A DNA stretch of 64,000 nt from Pyrenula massariospora (lineage: Eukaryota; Ascomycota; Eurotiomycetes; Pyrenulales; Pyrenulaceae), in the NCBI GenBank assembly GCA_021030905.1, contig JAGFMI010000012.1:806001-870000 (forward strand), written 5' to 3'. The notes under the pieces were generated by a model. That model did no database searches and was not told the DNA's origin. It saw nothing but the letters and a program-made list of their open reading frames with translations. Shown in pieces: positions 1-11,606 of this stretch (position 1 is the first letter of the stretch; every line of letters begins with the position of its first letter). Position numbers and translations under genes: made by a program.

Positions 1-868
1 GCCGTTTGAAGGCTCATCTAGGTCCTCGGCGTTCTCTAAGAGACGAGGCGCGCTATCGGAAGGCATTGCCCCTCGTGCAAATTCTATAAAGACGACGGTC
101 GAGGAACGGGCTTCCCTAGCAAAGCAACTGCCTATGGAATTTGGGTAGGAATCGTCCTGTTGGGGATATTGGGGGACATAAGGGGAGGCTCATTAGCCTT
201 TCTTACTCCCCAGAACTGTATCTTCGTTTGCAGCTGGTGTTGTCTCTAAGTCCTCGAAGCCTCCACCTCGGATGTGTGGTTAGTACGTTGAATGAGGTTT
301 CCTTGGTCGAAAGGTAGTGGCAGAATAGGACCGCTACATTTATGATCAATATGGTCGCGAAAGCATTGCGAATCTTGAATGCAGTCGAGAGAAATCGCAT
401 GTTTTGTGGTGCTAAGTCAAATCATTGCGCCAATGGGTGTCGTGGTGTGCTGCATGTTACTTTGGAGCGAGTTCTGGAGACGTAAAAAAAGGTTGTAGAA
501 GCATTTAACTTTGTGGACGAGATTCACAGCAATTGATAAAGGATAGAGAAATGTGAACCGTGAACGGGTCGGATATGAAAACGTAAAGAACTGGAAGCAA
601 AAAGACGTGCCAGGTATTTGCGGGGTCGCTAAGAGCTCGTGAAACAGAAAAATGCACAAAAGCTTCACACTAGACTTTAGCCAAGTAGATTTGGGAGGCA
701 ACCCGCTTTCAAGTAGATCTAGCCTTCGACATAGCTGCAGAATCGTAGAGAGTATGCAAAGCAGGAAAAACCAAACTTGGTCTTATAATTTGTATTATCA
801 CCACATGTAAATCACGGAGTCGAATTCAATGTTGATCACAAGGTTGATATTCATACAAACTTATAAGT
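1..868. other. Intergenic, no gene seen
   Basis: Only short open frames without family resemblance or splice support. It holds the 3' flank of the complex I gene that ends at 869. Confidence 0.5.
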
Positions 869-1899
869 CTATTTCTTCGGCGGTTCTTCTTTCTTTGGTT
901 CTGGCTTCGGTGTTGGTAATTTGAACTGATGAGAAATGTGAGCAACGCAAGTAACTTGCACTTTCAGTGCAGCTTACCTGGTCTGGCGTTCGATCCTGGC
1001 CTTCACCAACTTGCTCCCCTGTTTTCCGATTAGTAGGCACCAAACCACATGTGGTGGAAACATACATGCAGCGGTGCCACCCTCAAAATTCCTGAACGCC
1101 TGCGTCAACTCGAGCGGCTCTACAACGATTCTTTTCTTTTCCTCGTCATATCTGATCTCTGTGTACCCTGTCAATGGGAAGTCCTTTCGCAACGGATGTC
1201 CATCAAAGCCGTAATCTGTCATTATTCGTCGCAAATCTGGGTGACCGGTGAAGAAGACTCCGAATAGATCATAGACCTCCCGTTCATACCAGTTTGCGCC
1301 ATCATAGAGCGATGTGATGCTCGGAACTGGACTAGCTTCATGTGCATAGGTCTTAACTCTTATTCTCGAATTGTGTCTCACGCTGAGAAGGTTGTAAACA
1401 ATCTCAAATCGATTGTCTCGGGTAGGGAAATCCACTGCCGTAATGTCGGCAACCATAGTATACTCTGCAGCCGTGTGGTATTTGAGGAACGTGAAGACTG
1501 GAATTACTCCTGAAGGAGGGATATAAATGCAGAGTTCGTCTTTCCATACGGAGAATTGCTGGATATATTTAGGTAGACAGGACATGAGATATTGCCCGTA
1601 TTTGTGTAATGAAACGGCTTTATCGGTGTATTTATCGGTTGGGTTAGCCACAGGCGCTACAAGCTTGTCCATAGCTGTAACTCTGTTAGTTACATAATCA
1701 TGAAAGTTGGTTTCGGCATACGGGGTCTCTGAGCCTGCCTCATGTTTGGCGTAGGGTCCTGTGTGACAGTCTCTTTCTGTAGCATCCTTGAGCTCGAAAA
1801 CGGGCGCGCGCATGATGGAGATCTGGAGGAGAATCTGAATATGGGTCTGAGGAACTGCCTTCTCCCTGGCCGTGACAGACCTCGCGTTGCTGCTGCCAT
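869..1899 (-). CDS. NDUFS3: NADH:ubiquinone oxidoreductase 30-kDa subunit, mitochondrial complex I
   Basis: Peripheral-arm subunit of complex I, in the mitochondrial matrix. Four exons: 1899-1722, 1674-1066, 1018-978 and 925-869 (294 aa). The body carries the family signature, including [44 protein letters not shown] and [15 protein letters not shown]. The tail reads AFRNFEGG, then [14 protein letters not shown], then [13 protein letters not shown], and is only recovered by splicing two introns of 47 and 52 nt. The N-terminus [10 protein letters not shown].. is Arg/Ser-rich and acid-poor, as expected of a mitochondrial presequence. It joins the body through a 47-nt intron (1721-1675, GTATGC donor, CTAAC branch, TTACAG acceptor) that puts both frames in register. 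A longer in-frame start at 2020 exists, but its N-terminus does not look like a presequence. Divergent from NOT4, 415 bp between starts. Length is close to the usual ~280-290 aa. Confidence 0.95.
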
Positions 1900-2314
1900 A
1901 ATGGTTGAGTTGGGCCAGCCCACAAGGTCGAACCAGATGTTGCCCAAGACGTCGATTGGTTATGGCATGGAGTTCCGCAGTCTCCTCGGTGCTGATTGGT
2001 GGCAGCGGTGTCCGCTCCAAGCTAGTCCATTATCTGCTTAGCGTCAGGATCGCGAGTCTTTACACCTGACAGGCGCTGCCAAATTTGAAGCTTCTCGACT
2101 CAAGCCTTAACTGTTGCTGTTGCCTCCTTCTCCAATCTTTGTAATTTCTCGATCGGTCTCTTCCTTCACCTGACTCTTTCCTGCTTTCTGACCTTCACTT
2201 GACCCCCTTCACTTCATTAGGCTGCACCATTCTGCGAATACCGTTTATGGGGACATCATCTTTTGAGTTTGTCAGTAGAAGCGGAGAGAAGGGGAGCTTG
2301 CAGCAACTCAAGCC
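1900..2314. promoter_or_regulatory. Divergent promoter, complex I subunit / NOT4
   Basis: 415 bp between two divergent start codons, with pyrimidine-rich stretches near 2110-2240. No specific factor site could be assigned. Confidence 0.4.
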
Positions 2315-4897
2315 ATGAGTCGTTCGCAGCAAGACTCCATCATCGATGATGATGAAGAGACCTGGTATGCCCCCCTCTGGGCTTCATAAGTCAAGCAAAC
2401 AGTGCAGCTAACCCCTGTTGGTGTAGCCCACTGTGCATCGAAGAGTTTGATCTGTCCGACAAGAATTTCCGACCTTGCCCCTGTGGATATCAGGTCTGTA
2501 CTTATTCACCTGGACTTGATTGTCGAAACTGATATGAAGTCTCTCTAGATATGCCAATTTTGCTTCAACAGTCTCAAAACGACCTACGAGAAAAGCACAT
2601 GCCCCAATTGCCGTCGGGTTTATGACGAAAAAACAATCCAGTACAAAGCTCCGAGCACAGAAGAGTACGCAAGTGATAATAAGGCTCCATTCGACCACGG
2701 ACTGACACTCGACTTAATAGGTATACCATCGATCAAAAAAGGAAACGACAGGCAGCCCAGAAGCGAAAAGAAACTGAGAAGCGTGAAGTTGAGAGCTCCA
2801 CCAGACGAAATCTTGCTGGCGTCCGCGTCAAGCAGCAAAATCTAGTCTATGTTATTGGCCTAGTTCCAACCGCGAAGGATGAAAATAGCCTTCTCCAGAC
2901 CCTTCGTGGTCAAAGTTACTTCGGCCAGTACGGTGAAATCGAAAAGATTGTTGTCAGCAAAGCCAAACCGAATTCCACGAATCAAGGAATTGGTGTATAT
3001 GTTACATACGCAAAAAATGCAGACGCTGAGAGGTGCATCAATTCAGTAGACGGTTCACAAAATGGGGACCGTGTCTTGAGGTGAGTACGCTTATAATATG
3101 ATCGTGTTTCTCGCTAAGCCAAGAACTAGGGCTCAGTACGGTACAACGAAATACTGCTCGGCATTCTTGCGAGGCGAGACCTGCAACAACAAGAACTGCA
3201 GCTTCTTGCATGAGACCGGCGAAGACGGGCAGAACACTTCACTCCAAAACGAGCCCATCGGCGGTAAATCTACATCACGAACCCAGAGCCATGCACCACC
3301 GCTCAACCAAGCCCCATCACAACGGCCGCCCTCGCTCTCTCATCAAGCCTCGGCTTCTAGTCAACAGACGCGACAGCGCCCCGGTGGAGACGAATCCGTT
3401 GGTAGGAAAAGCAGCACAGATGGCTCTGCATTGCCCTCAACTGCAAGTTGGGCAAACAAGGATGTTCAAGTACCACGCGCGCGGAGAGAGAGCCAAGTAC
3501 TTGGCAAGTCAACACCAAGCCCCCAAGTCACGAATGCCACTCCAACAAACATGAAACAAGAATCGAAACAAAAAGAAATGGCGACTTCTCCCGCTGCGTC
3601 GGTCCCCTCTGTACTCTCAGCTATGGCGAAAAGAGCTCCCTCGCAGGCGGCCTCATCTGGCAAGTCAAGCCCGAAACCACAGCGCAGACAGGCGAACGGG
3701 CTACCGCAAGATGAGCTTGACAACCTTATTGCGTCCGCCATGGATCCTGGTCTAGCTTTCGTGTTTGACGAGTCTGCCTACACCAAAGAGCAATTGGCTG
3801 AATTCGAAAGAATGCCTTCATTCATAGATCCCAATGGCGGTGCCAAGCGACGAGCTCGGAAGGATCGAGAGGCGGCAGAACGTCTTGAAGCTCAGTCGAA
3901 GCTACCTTCAAATGTTAGGGCTGCCACAGAGACCATGGAAGAGGAAGATCCAACGAGCGGAAGCCTGCAATTAGGTGGAGAGCCCGAAGAGAATCCCCGG
4001 GCTAACCCGCGTTCATTTGGGCGGATGACTAGTGTCATCGGACGACCTTCGCAGCAATTGCCTATTGACGAACAATTCCAAAACCTGAACATCAATGGCC
4101 AAGACTTAACGCCACAGCAGAGGCAACAATTGGCTGTTCTGACCAACGTGTCACAAGCCCCCGGGCTCGGTCAGAATTCTCAAGGCTTTGGAGCCCTTGA
4201 CCAGTCCGATCTTCGACCGAATCTGTTTCAGAACCAGGCTTCCCAGTACGAGCCCGTTCATGGGCACGCACGCCAATCCTCCCGATTCTCCTTCGCAAAC
4301 GACTCAGCAAAACCAAATGTCAACGCGAGATATCAGCAACAATCGAATGCGGGCCATCAACACTTCTATCCGTCAGCAGTTCAGGGCCCACCTCCGGGGC
4401 TCAAAATGGCAGGCACACCGCCGATTAGTGGAGGCGGGATGTTCGCCCAAGGCCATGGGTTCACGAGCAACATGAACACTTCATTCGCCAACAAAGATGC
4501 GAATCCTGATATGTTGATGCGAGGGCGGAGCGGGACGCAGTCCGGTCATGACATTTCAAAACGTGAGTACCCCTTTTCATTGCAAAATACACATCGCTCT
4601 CCTCCACCTACTGCCCCTGCCCCTGCCCCTGGCCTTCTGAACTCGCTTTATGGTCCTTACGCCGGAGCGTATCAAGACCCAGGACTTGTAAAGCAGAAGA
4701 AGAAGGGGAAGAAGCACAGACATGCTAACACTTCCTCCTCTGGAGGTGGTGTGGTAGATCTTGCGGACCCGAGTATTTTGCAGGCGAGATTACCTCAAGG
4801 TGGTGCCGGTGGCCAGGGGCAGTTTGGGGGTCAGTCACAAGGTGGGTACAACCAGTCGAATGTGATGTATGGTGGAGGATACAACTCGCGATGGTGA
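2315..4897 (+). CDS. NOT4: CCR4-NOT E3 ubiquitin ligase NOT4, short form
   Basis: RING-type E3 of the CCR4-NOT complex, linked in yeast to ribosome-associated quality control and mRNA decay. Exons: 2315-2364, 2427-2493, 2549-2664, 2721-3080 and 3130-4897 (786 aa). The C4C4 RING is complete (C17, C20, C34, C36, C41, C44, C57, C60; CPLCIEEFDL and CPNCRRVYDE). An RRM follows at ~118-198 (LVYVIGL...). A CCCH zinc finger comes next, with C207, C216, C221 and H225 (C-x8-C-x4-C-x3-H). The rest is disordered and rich in Ser, Gln and Pro. It contains a basic patch (KQKKKGKKHRHANT, ~4693-4730) and ends in YGGGYNSRW. A consensus donor (GTGAGT at 4563) inside the last exon is in phase with an acceptor at 5429, so a longer product is likely (next entries). 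Start chosen because the RING follows immediately. Confidence 0.93.
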
Positions 4898-5429
4898 TCG
4901 GCCACCTACCTGAATTGAATGTTTTCGTTGAGCGTTTCCATAAGGACTGGGGATCAGAGGCACAGGAAGTTCGGGTTTCGTCGGATTTGCTTGATTTTGC
5001 AGCGAAATCATAGGCCGGCCATTGCGCGACAGTCAGCATGGGAGTTCGGCGTACAACATCAAACGCAGAAACGCTGCTGGGGCTCAATCACAGGTTCAAT
5101 TGTGCATGCTTTTAAGGTTCGGGTGGTTTCAGCGGCATAGCTTCAGTACATCAACGTGGCGCTTTCACCTGTACGTTAAATGTCCCTTTCCCTGGCGAAG
5201 CTCAGGGTGGAAGAATTCTCTCTCACTTTAATTTTGTTCTCTAGATCCAATGTCTTCGTAAAATTTCATGACCAGCAAGCTGTGAACAAGTTCGGCTCCG
5301 AAGGACATGTATTTATCTGAACTCTCTCGCTCCCGTCCTTTGGTGGATTTAGATAGTTCCCATACCACAGCGTCCATTTTCTCTAGCAGCTACAAAGGCG
5401 ATTCACATGGGGTGCTGACTATTTGGTAG
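4563..5429 (+). other. Candidate retained/alternative intron of NOT4 (867 nt)
   Basis: Donor GTGAGT at 4563 and acceptor TTTGGTAG ending at 5429, with a CTGAC branch site about a dozen bases upstream of the cut. Retained, it encodes the short C-terminus and stop of NOT4. Removed, it joins NOT4 in frame (AAA C / AT GAC) to the open frame that follows. At 867 nt it is far longer than the other introns here. No independent gene was seen in 4898-5429. Confidence 0.55.
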
Positions 5430-7846
5430 ATGACCAAGATTTCCCACCTCTGGCACCTGCACAGAGCCCTGCAGACTTTCCACGGAACACATATCGATCT
5501 GGATCCCGCCCCCACGATGATACGAGTCGTTCTGCAACTCCTCGACTTCCTCCTGGCTTGCCCCTACCACATGCTCATCCAGATCCGACATCTTCCACGT
5601 CAGAAACACCACAAAATTCGAGATCCAGGGCTTCCGCAGTACCACCCGGACTTCCTCCAGCAGTTCCGGGGTTGCCAATTGGTCCCCCAATGGCACCGGA
5701 GACTAAGATCCAACCACCTGGTACTTCAGACGCCAAGACTCGATTTGAAAGTAGACAGACCACAAAGGAGGATCCAACAAGCTTGGAGTCTTCATCGAAG
5801 AGACCACCGAAGTCTCGAGCAAGTGTCGAAAAGCGAAAATTAGAAGATGATTCAAATGAGGTAGCAGCTACTTCGAACATAGAACAGGCTTCGTCGCGTC
5901 GGGCTCCTGGCAAGCTGGACATTGCAGCTGCTACAGCGATACGTCCGAATCCTAAAATTTCATCACCCGTGCCTCAGACAGCTTCATCCCAAGCACCTGC
6001 TTCTATTGTGGCTACTCCATCGAACCTCAGCTCACAAAGCCAGACACCCACTACCGCGTCTAAAGTAGCTGAAAGTTCTCCGAGAGTCTTGGACCTCACA
6101 GCTTTAACGGCGGCGCAGCCTCGAACTCTTCGTGTCACGACAAGCCAGACCCCAAAGCCTGACGCTGTACCAGCATCTGCCACGGCGGAAAGGATTTCAA
6201 ACTTCCCTCCCTTGTCAGCTGTCAAGCAACAGCATTCTCGTCACCCATCAGCCTCAGACGTATCAAAGATAAGCCGGCCGTCTACGCCAGGTGCCTATGA
6301 AAGCATCCATTCTGGGGAGATCTCTCGAACCGGCTCACCGCCACCTGAAAGTATTGTAGGCTCTGCGCCTGAGAAATCGAAGAGCAAGTCTCAGCTTCGG
6401 AAAGAAAGGAAATCGAAAGGCAAGACTGTTGAAGAATCGCGGCTAACTGAGGATTCTGTTCCCCCACCCGCACCTCCTCCAGTTGTTGAAGAAATCGCAC
6501 CAATCATTAGTCGACAAAAAAAGAAGAAGAAGGAAAAGGTTGTTCAGAAAGACATCTCAAGGAACGTGTCTACCGAGATACCAGAGTCTGCCATGTTTCA
6601 AGATGATTCAAAGCCTCAAGCGCGCGTAGCGAAAGACGAGACTGAGAATGCTCAGCTTGGTGATGAACAGAAGCAGTCAAAGCTATCAGCGGCTAAGAAA
6701 CCTGAGGCTGAAAAGCGGGAAATGCCGTCTGATGGAGCATTAAACCATGATACCACCAAGCGAGCGGAGGGGACGATCTCCACGCCAGAGTCGATGCCTT
6801 CCGTCCCTCCCAAGCCTGTTGAATTTGGACCCTCCATGACATTGAAAGAGTTGTATTCAATCGCCGACTCCTCGGACTCAAAACCTATATCTCAAATCCT
6901 AATTGATGAGTTCACACCGGCACGCATCCAGAAACTGATTGAAGATCTGTGTTCATCACAGAAATTGTCCCTAGCAGAAGCCTTCTTTGCACCCCCACCG
7001 CTCTCTACACACCGGCTACCCACTGACCCATCCCGTCAATCACCTAATACAGTAACTCCTGTCCCTGTGATTGCACTTACTGCTGCAGACCGGGAGTCCA
7101 TTAACCTTCGCCATAAAGTGCGCCACCATGATCCCGAAAACCAAACAGATCTGTCTTCTCGTGTTACAATTACTCCACAAGCGACGATCTATAGGCATCT
7201 TCCGGAAGAAGAGGAAGAGCGGGCGTTGAATCTAGAGACCAAAATAGCCGAATACGGTGCTTTAGGAGGAGCTTTGGGCTCCATAGGCTCTTCTTTTCGC
7301 AAGCTAGACCCCTACGACTATTGCAACGTTGACGGCAACCACGCTGATCTTGTCAATACTCCTGAGCGCTTCGGGATACAATTTATTAACGATGATGGAA
7401 CCGTTCCCAAGCCTCTTCAAGACTATTCAGGGGGGGCCGAAAGTGAAGATGAGAACCAACCGTTGCCTCTAGCAGGGGGGGCTTTCGGCATACCAGCCCA
7501 TTCTGGATCAACCGCACTGGCTACTCAGGAAGCGGCCGAAAGGGCAACGCAGACTTTAATTGATAGAGGTGTGCCTGTCGAGGAAACACGGAAGGCCGTC
7601 GAAGAGATGGTTAAGAACGCGCCATGGCCATTAGCGCAAACTACTGGAAGCTCAGCTAGCCGTTTGGAAGCCATTCTTAATACATTAAAAGGATTGGATC
7701 TTGCACGTCTCGAGAAGAATGTGAAGGAGTCGCAAGAAGTCTTCGATGGGTGCCGCAAGGAAGTCGAGAAGGGTGAGAAGCAGCTTAAAGAAAAGAGCCG
7801 ACATGCTAGCAGGTGGAGGGACAGCCTTGTGGGGCTCAAAGGATGA
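5430..7846 (+). CDS. NOT4: Probable alternative last exon of NOT4 (long isoform C-terminus)
   Basis: About 805 codons, open throughout, beginning DDQDFPPLAPAQS directly after a good splice acceptor. There is no in-frame ATG near its 5' end; the first internal Met is roughly 90 codons in. It therefore needs an upstream exon, and the NOT4 donor at 4563 has the matching phase and would give a 1480-aa protein. The protein is disordered for its first ~450 residues (PPGLPLPHAHP, Ser/Thr/Pro tracts, Lys-rich KSKSQLRKERKSKGK and KKKKKEK). A more ordered region follows, including TLKELYSIADSSDSKPISQ and DPYDYCNVDGNHADLV. A C-terminal predicted coiled coil (LEKNVKESQEVFDGCRKEVE) ends at LVGLKG. Alternative: a separate gene with a very small 5' exon that I could not find. 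Confidence 0.6.
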
Positions 7847-9932
7847 CATACGGTGTACGCGGATCACGTTGTTACAGAACTTTGGGCTTATGAGAGTGAT
7901 GATGAACCTGACGGCATGCATTGATGAAGCGTAGACATCAAAAGCATACCCTGTAAATCAACGCCCGCTGTAATTTTTTGGCTCATTTTTTTGGAAGCAT
8001 ACAACTATCCGTGTAGCACAGGCGTGGACAGTCATTACTGCTGTATAGGTAATCACAGGACTTATATAGACAATGACACGCAACCGCCGTACAATGTCTT
8101 AATTTCTACCTTAAAATGTTTCAAATTTGAAATACCTGAAGCATTAATGCGGATCGGATTCCTGATGGTGGCTAAAAGATGCCAAGTCAGTACGTGAAGA
8201 AAAGAGTAAGTAGCAAGACTTTATGTATATGGTACGTCGATCAGCTTCACGGGCTGTGATGACGCCGAAGTTTACGTAAAGGCCGGATAGCGATTCCAAG
8301 ATTCTGAATGAGGGGGCTTATGAGTGTGTTCACTCTCACATCCCCGACCCTGCCTGGAACCATTTATATCACTCAAGGGTTGAGAAAACAGAGCCCGGTT
8401 CCCTGGTCCTCAAGTCCTTTACATATGTACAATAGATGTCGTGAGACGCACCTACTACACGTAGCTTGAGCTATAGGGTACTAACCTAACCAAATTGGGA
8501 ATACTTACGTCATTCTAGCTTTTCACACTAGCCTTGGAGACTAGGAAATCTCTGGTGGAAGGCCTGATGACTTCTGCAACAATATGCTCTTGATGACAGG
8601 GAAAGGTCGGCTCCTTGTCACGGGGCAATTTGCTCTCCATGTATCGCTGGTGAAGGCTACGAATTCCTCCTATCGAGGGTTACTGTACAAGCTACTCAAC
8701 AGCTAGAGTATGGACCAGACACATCCGGCTTGAATTGGAATTGTTGCCATTGCATAACGATTATCTAGGTCGCTAGAGCGACTCGACCCGAAGAGACACT
8801 ATCAGGCAAGAGAATCAGGGACACGAATGAACACTGCATCTCGGTATCCATAGGAGAATCAACAGAATAGTACTTTCTTATGATAAATGGTGTCTCTATG
8901 CTACTTCTGCGCTGATGGCAGAAGTCAAATATTGGGCGGAGTCACCAATATATGTGTAGAAAGAGGAAATAATCCGTACTGAGGCAGATACATTAAAGTC
9001 AAAGGATCCACGTGTAATGAAAGGTAATATGTACAAAGTAAGCTCGGGGAAAAAAATTCTATGGCATATTCTGCCAAGCTTTTATAGAACAGTCTTGTTT
9101 CCACTTGCGGATCCCGCCCTGTTCCGGTCGTTTCGCAACTCCCTCGTGTCCGTTTCACCGGACCCTGAACATCCACAGTGCAAACCAAACACTAACCCCG
9201 GATTTCCGTACTGCCGGCTCTTTGATCTTTGCACCACCTTCATGGATTTCCTACGGCTCGACAACAGGGCGCACAATCGCGACAGGAGCATTGCGTCTAT
9301 CCAGAGCCTCTTAGATGATTGTCCCTGCGATGGCCTCGTAGTCAATCTCGAAGACTTATCGATGATCTTGAATCCCAGGCTTCCAGAGCTTCAGTTTTCT
9401 TTCCAGTAGGTATATAGCATACACATCCCACACATAGCAGGGTTGGCCTGAGATGTCGACACTGCGATGTTCCAAGCTCTACATCATGACACAGGCCCTG
9501 CTTCACGACGCATGTTGATGACAATTCTTCATTTTGACCGTTTCCGAACGCCGAATCACTCCATATTTGTCTACTCTTCCAGCGCTCAGCTCTGCTTTCC
9601 CTGATCTGGACAGGTGCCCGTCCAAGGCTTCAACGTGAGAAGCTTCTCTTATCCATGCACTTACAAATTTCCTCAACTTGCCAAGAAAGGATCCTAAAGC
9701 TTCAATACGCTACATCCGGATGCGTGGCGAGAAAGCTTCCGGACCGTTACGCCAGGCTCGAGGAGATAGTTAGCTAGATAATGCCGTGATCTCCTTATGT
9801 TGATCTATGGTCACATTGCTCTCTGCTGTTCTGTCCTGCGCTGCTTACGCTCAGTCACTCATTCTCCTTTCCCTTTCCCTTCATTTCTTCTGTGGCCTGG
9901 TGCCATTTTTGTATTTTTGTTCGTAATTTACC
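7847..9932. other. 2.1-kb intergenic stretch, no gene supported
   Basis: Moderately AT-rich, with frequent stops in all frames. A 130-codon open frame at 9017-9409 has no recognisable domain or splice signals and was not accepted. The 3' part (9840-9932), with pyrimidine tracts, is probably the promoter/5' leader of the secreted protein at 9933. Confidence 0.45.
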
Positions 9933-11275
9933 ATGAAGTTCTCTAAGCTCACCACTCTCCTCGCTCTGTCACTGGCTGGTAAGCTCTCCTATCTGCTCAC
10001 CCGTCGTCCTTTCTGGTGAGCTGACTGAAATGTACTAGCGATCTCTCTTGCACAAGAGGGCCAACAAGCTCAAGGTCAGACTCCCGCAGCACAAGGAGAA
10101 GGCCCAGCGCAGCCTCAAGGCCAAACACCTCCTAGCGAGCAACCTCAAGGCCAACAACCTCAGGGTCAGCAACCCCAAGGTCAACAGCCCCAAGGTCAAC
10201 AACCCCAGGGCCAGCAGCCTCAGGGTCAACAACCTCAGGGCCAACAGCCACAAGGACAGGGTCAACAGCAGGGTCAAGGCCAGGGCCTCTCCCTCCAATG
10301 CGCCAATGCCCTTAACGCCCTCTCCGCCGGCACCAGCACCTCCAACATCCTCTTCAACAATGCCCTAGCCTCCACTTCCCCGCAGGACCGCAACACCCTC
10401 TCCAACATCCAATCGGCGCAGCAATCTCTCGCCAACGCGAACGGCGCCACCGGACGCCTCTTCCTCGCTGGTGCGCAGAACCAGCAGCCCAACCCCGCGG
10501 ACGTGCAGACCGCCATGATGGGCGTGAACCAGGCCTTGGGATCTGTGAACGCCGCGCTGAGCGGGCAGGGGATGAACGTCGCACAGGGCCAGCAACCGCA
10601 GGGACAACAACAAGGACAAGGACAGGGACAGAACCCATCAGTCGTAAGCGGCAACGGAACGGAGCTCGGCGGCCCGGGACAGCAAGGCCAGCAACCACAG
10701 GGCCAACAGCCGCAGGGCCAACAACCGCAACCACAGGGTCAGCAAGCCCCCGGCCTCGGCAATCCAGGACAACAAGGCCAAGGCCAGCAAGGAGTATCAC
10801 CCAGCCAAGCAAACGTCCTCACCGCAATCATAACAAGCAACGGCCCACAGGTCGTCAACCAGCTTATGTAAGCCCCCCAAAAAGCCCCACTCTGCACAAA
10901 ACCAACCGACTGACGGGAAAATATAGTTCGAGCACAAACGGCGCCGGCATAACCCAAAACATGGCCATCCTGGGGCAGACCAGCCTGCAGCTGCAGAGCC
11001 TGCAGCAGAGCATCAACACGGTGTCTGGGTGCACGGGCGTGCAGGGGAATGTTGGGCAGCCGCAGGGGCAGGGACAGCAGCCGCAGGGTGGCGCACGCCC
11101 CACGGGGACAGGGACGGGAGGGGGGCAGCCGAAGAGTACGGGTACGGGGGTGGAAGGGGGGAATAGGCCCGGGGCTAGTGGGGAGGCGGGGGGGAAGAGG
11201 AATGGGGAGGGGATGGGGATTAGTCCTGTGTTGAATGCTGAGAGGAGGGTTGTGAGGAGGAGGTTTGTTGTCTAA
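9933..11275 (+). CDS. Secreted Gln-Pro-Gly repeat protein, unknown function
   Basis: Exons 9933-9978, 10039-10867 and 10927-11275 (407 aa). The first ~20 residues, MKFSKLTTLLALSLAAISLA, form a signal peptide, and the Ala codon at the junction is split by the first intron. The mature protein starts QEGQQAQGQ. It then has eight QPQGQ pentapeptides, an ordered Ala/Asn/Ser-rich segment (LQCANALNALSAGTS..), a second Gln/Gly block, and a helical segment with the second Cys (INTVSGCTG). A Gly/Thr-rich tail ends in basic RRVVRRRFVV. Only two cysteines are visible in the mature protein, so one disulfide is possible. I do not recognise the family. Repeat-bearing secreted proteins of this type are often cell-wall associated, but that is inference. 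Confidence 0.8.
10140..10259 (+). repeat. Eight 15-bp tandem units encoding QPQGQ
   Basis: Eight in-frame 15-bp units of the type CAACCTCAAGGCCAA. They differ mainly at third codon positions (CCT/CCC/CCA, GGC/GGT/GGA). A shorter related block lies at about 10681-10745. Confidence 0.9.
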
Positions 11276-11606
11276 CTTAGTCTACCGGTGGGTTGAGATG
11301 TGATGTGGTGAGACCTCTGGGTGGACATGTGTAGCGGAAAAGGGGGGCTAGGCAACGGTCTCTGACGGACGTGGCAAGATTGAAAAAAGTAACTTAGAGG
11401 TAGTCGTTCACTTTCTGGGTAGAGAATGGGAGAGCGTATTGCGGTGCAGATGTATCCTCTGATTAGTGAGGGATCTACTTTCTTACGAGCGCTTTCGATG
11501 GTACGATTCTATGTGCCAAATGGACCGTGAGACGTTGGTCCATGTAAGGACGGCATATACATCCCCAGCGTTTCATTTCCCACGGTCATGATTAGAAAGA
11601 GGCAGA
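11276..11606. other. Convergent 3' flanks, nothing else seen
   Basis: 331 bp between the stop codons of the repeat protein (+) and the C3HC protein (-). No open frame or repeat worth calling. Confidence 0.5.

Noticed and set aside
974-2020. Single long frame for the complex I subunit starting at 2020
   Set aside because: Its N-terminus is not a mitochondrial presequence and its end diverges from the family. The four-exon model fixes both ends.
5423-7846. Independent gene starting at the TTG/GTA near 5423
   Set aside because: No ATG and a clear splice acceptor directly at this point. Better explained as an exon of NOT4.
9017-9409. 130-codon frame on the plus strand
   Set aside because: No domain, no splice support, and the opposite strand is equally open there.
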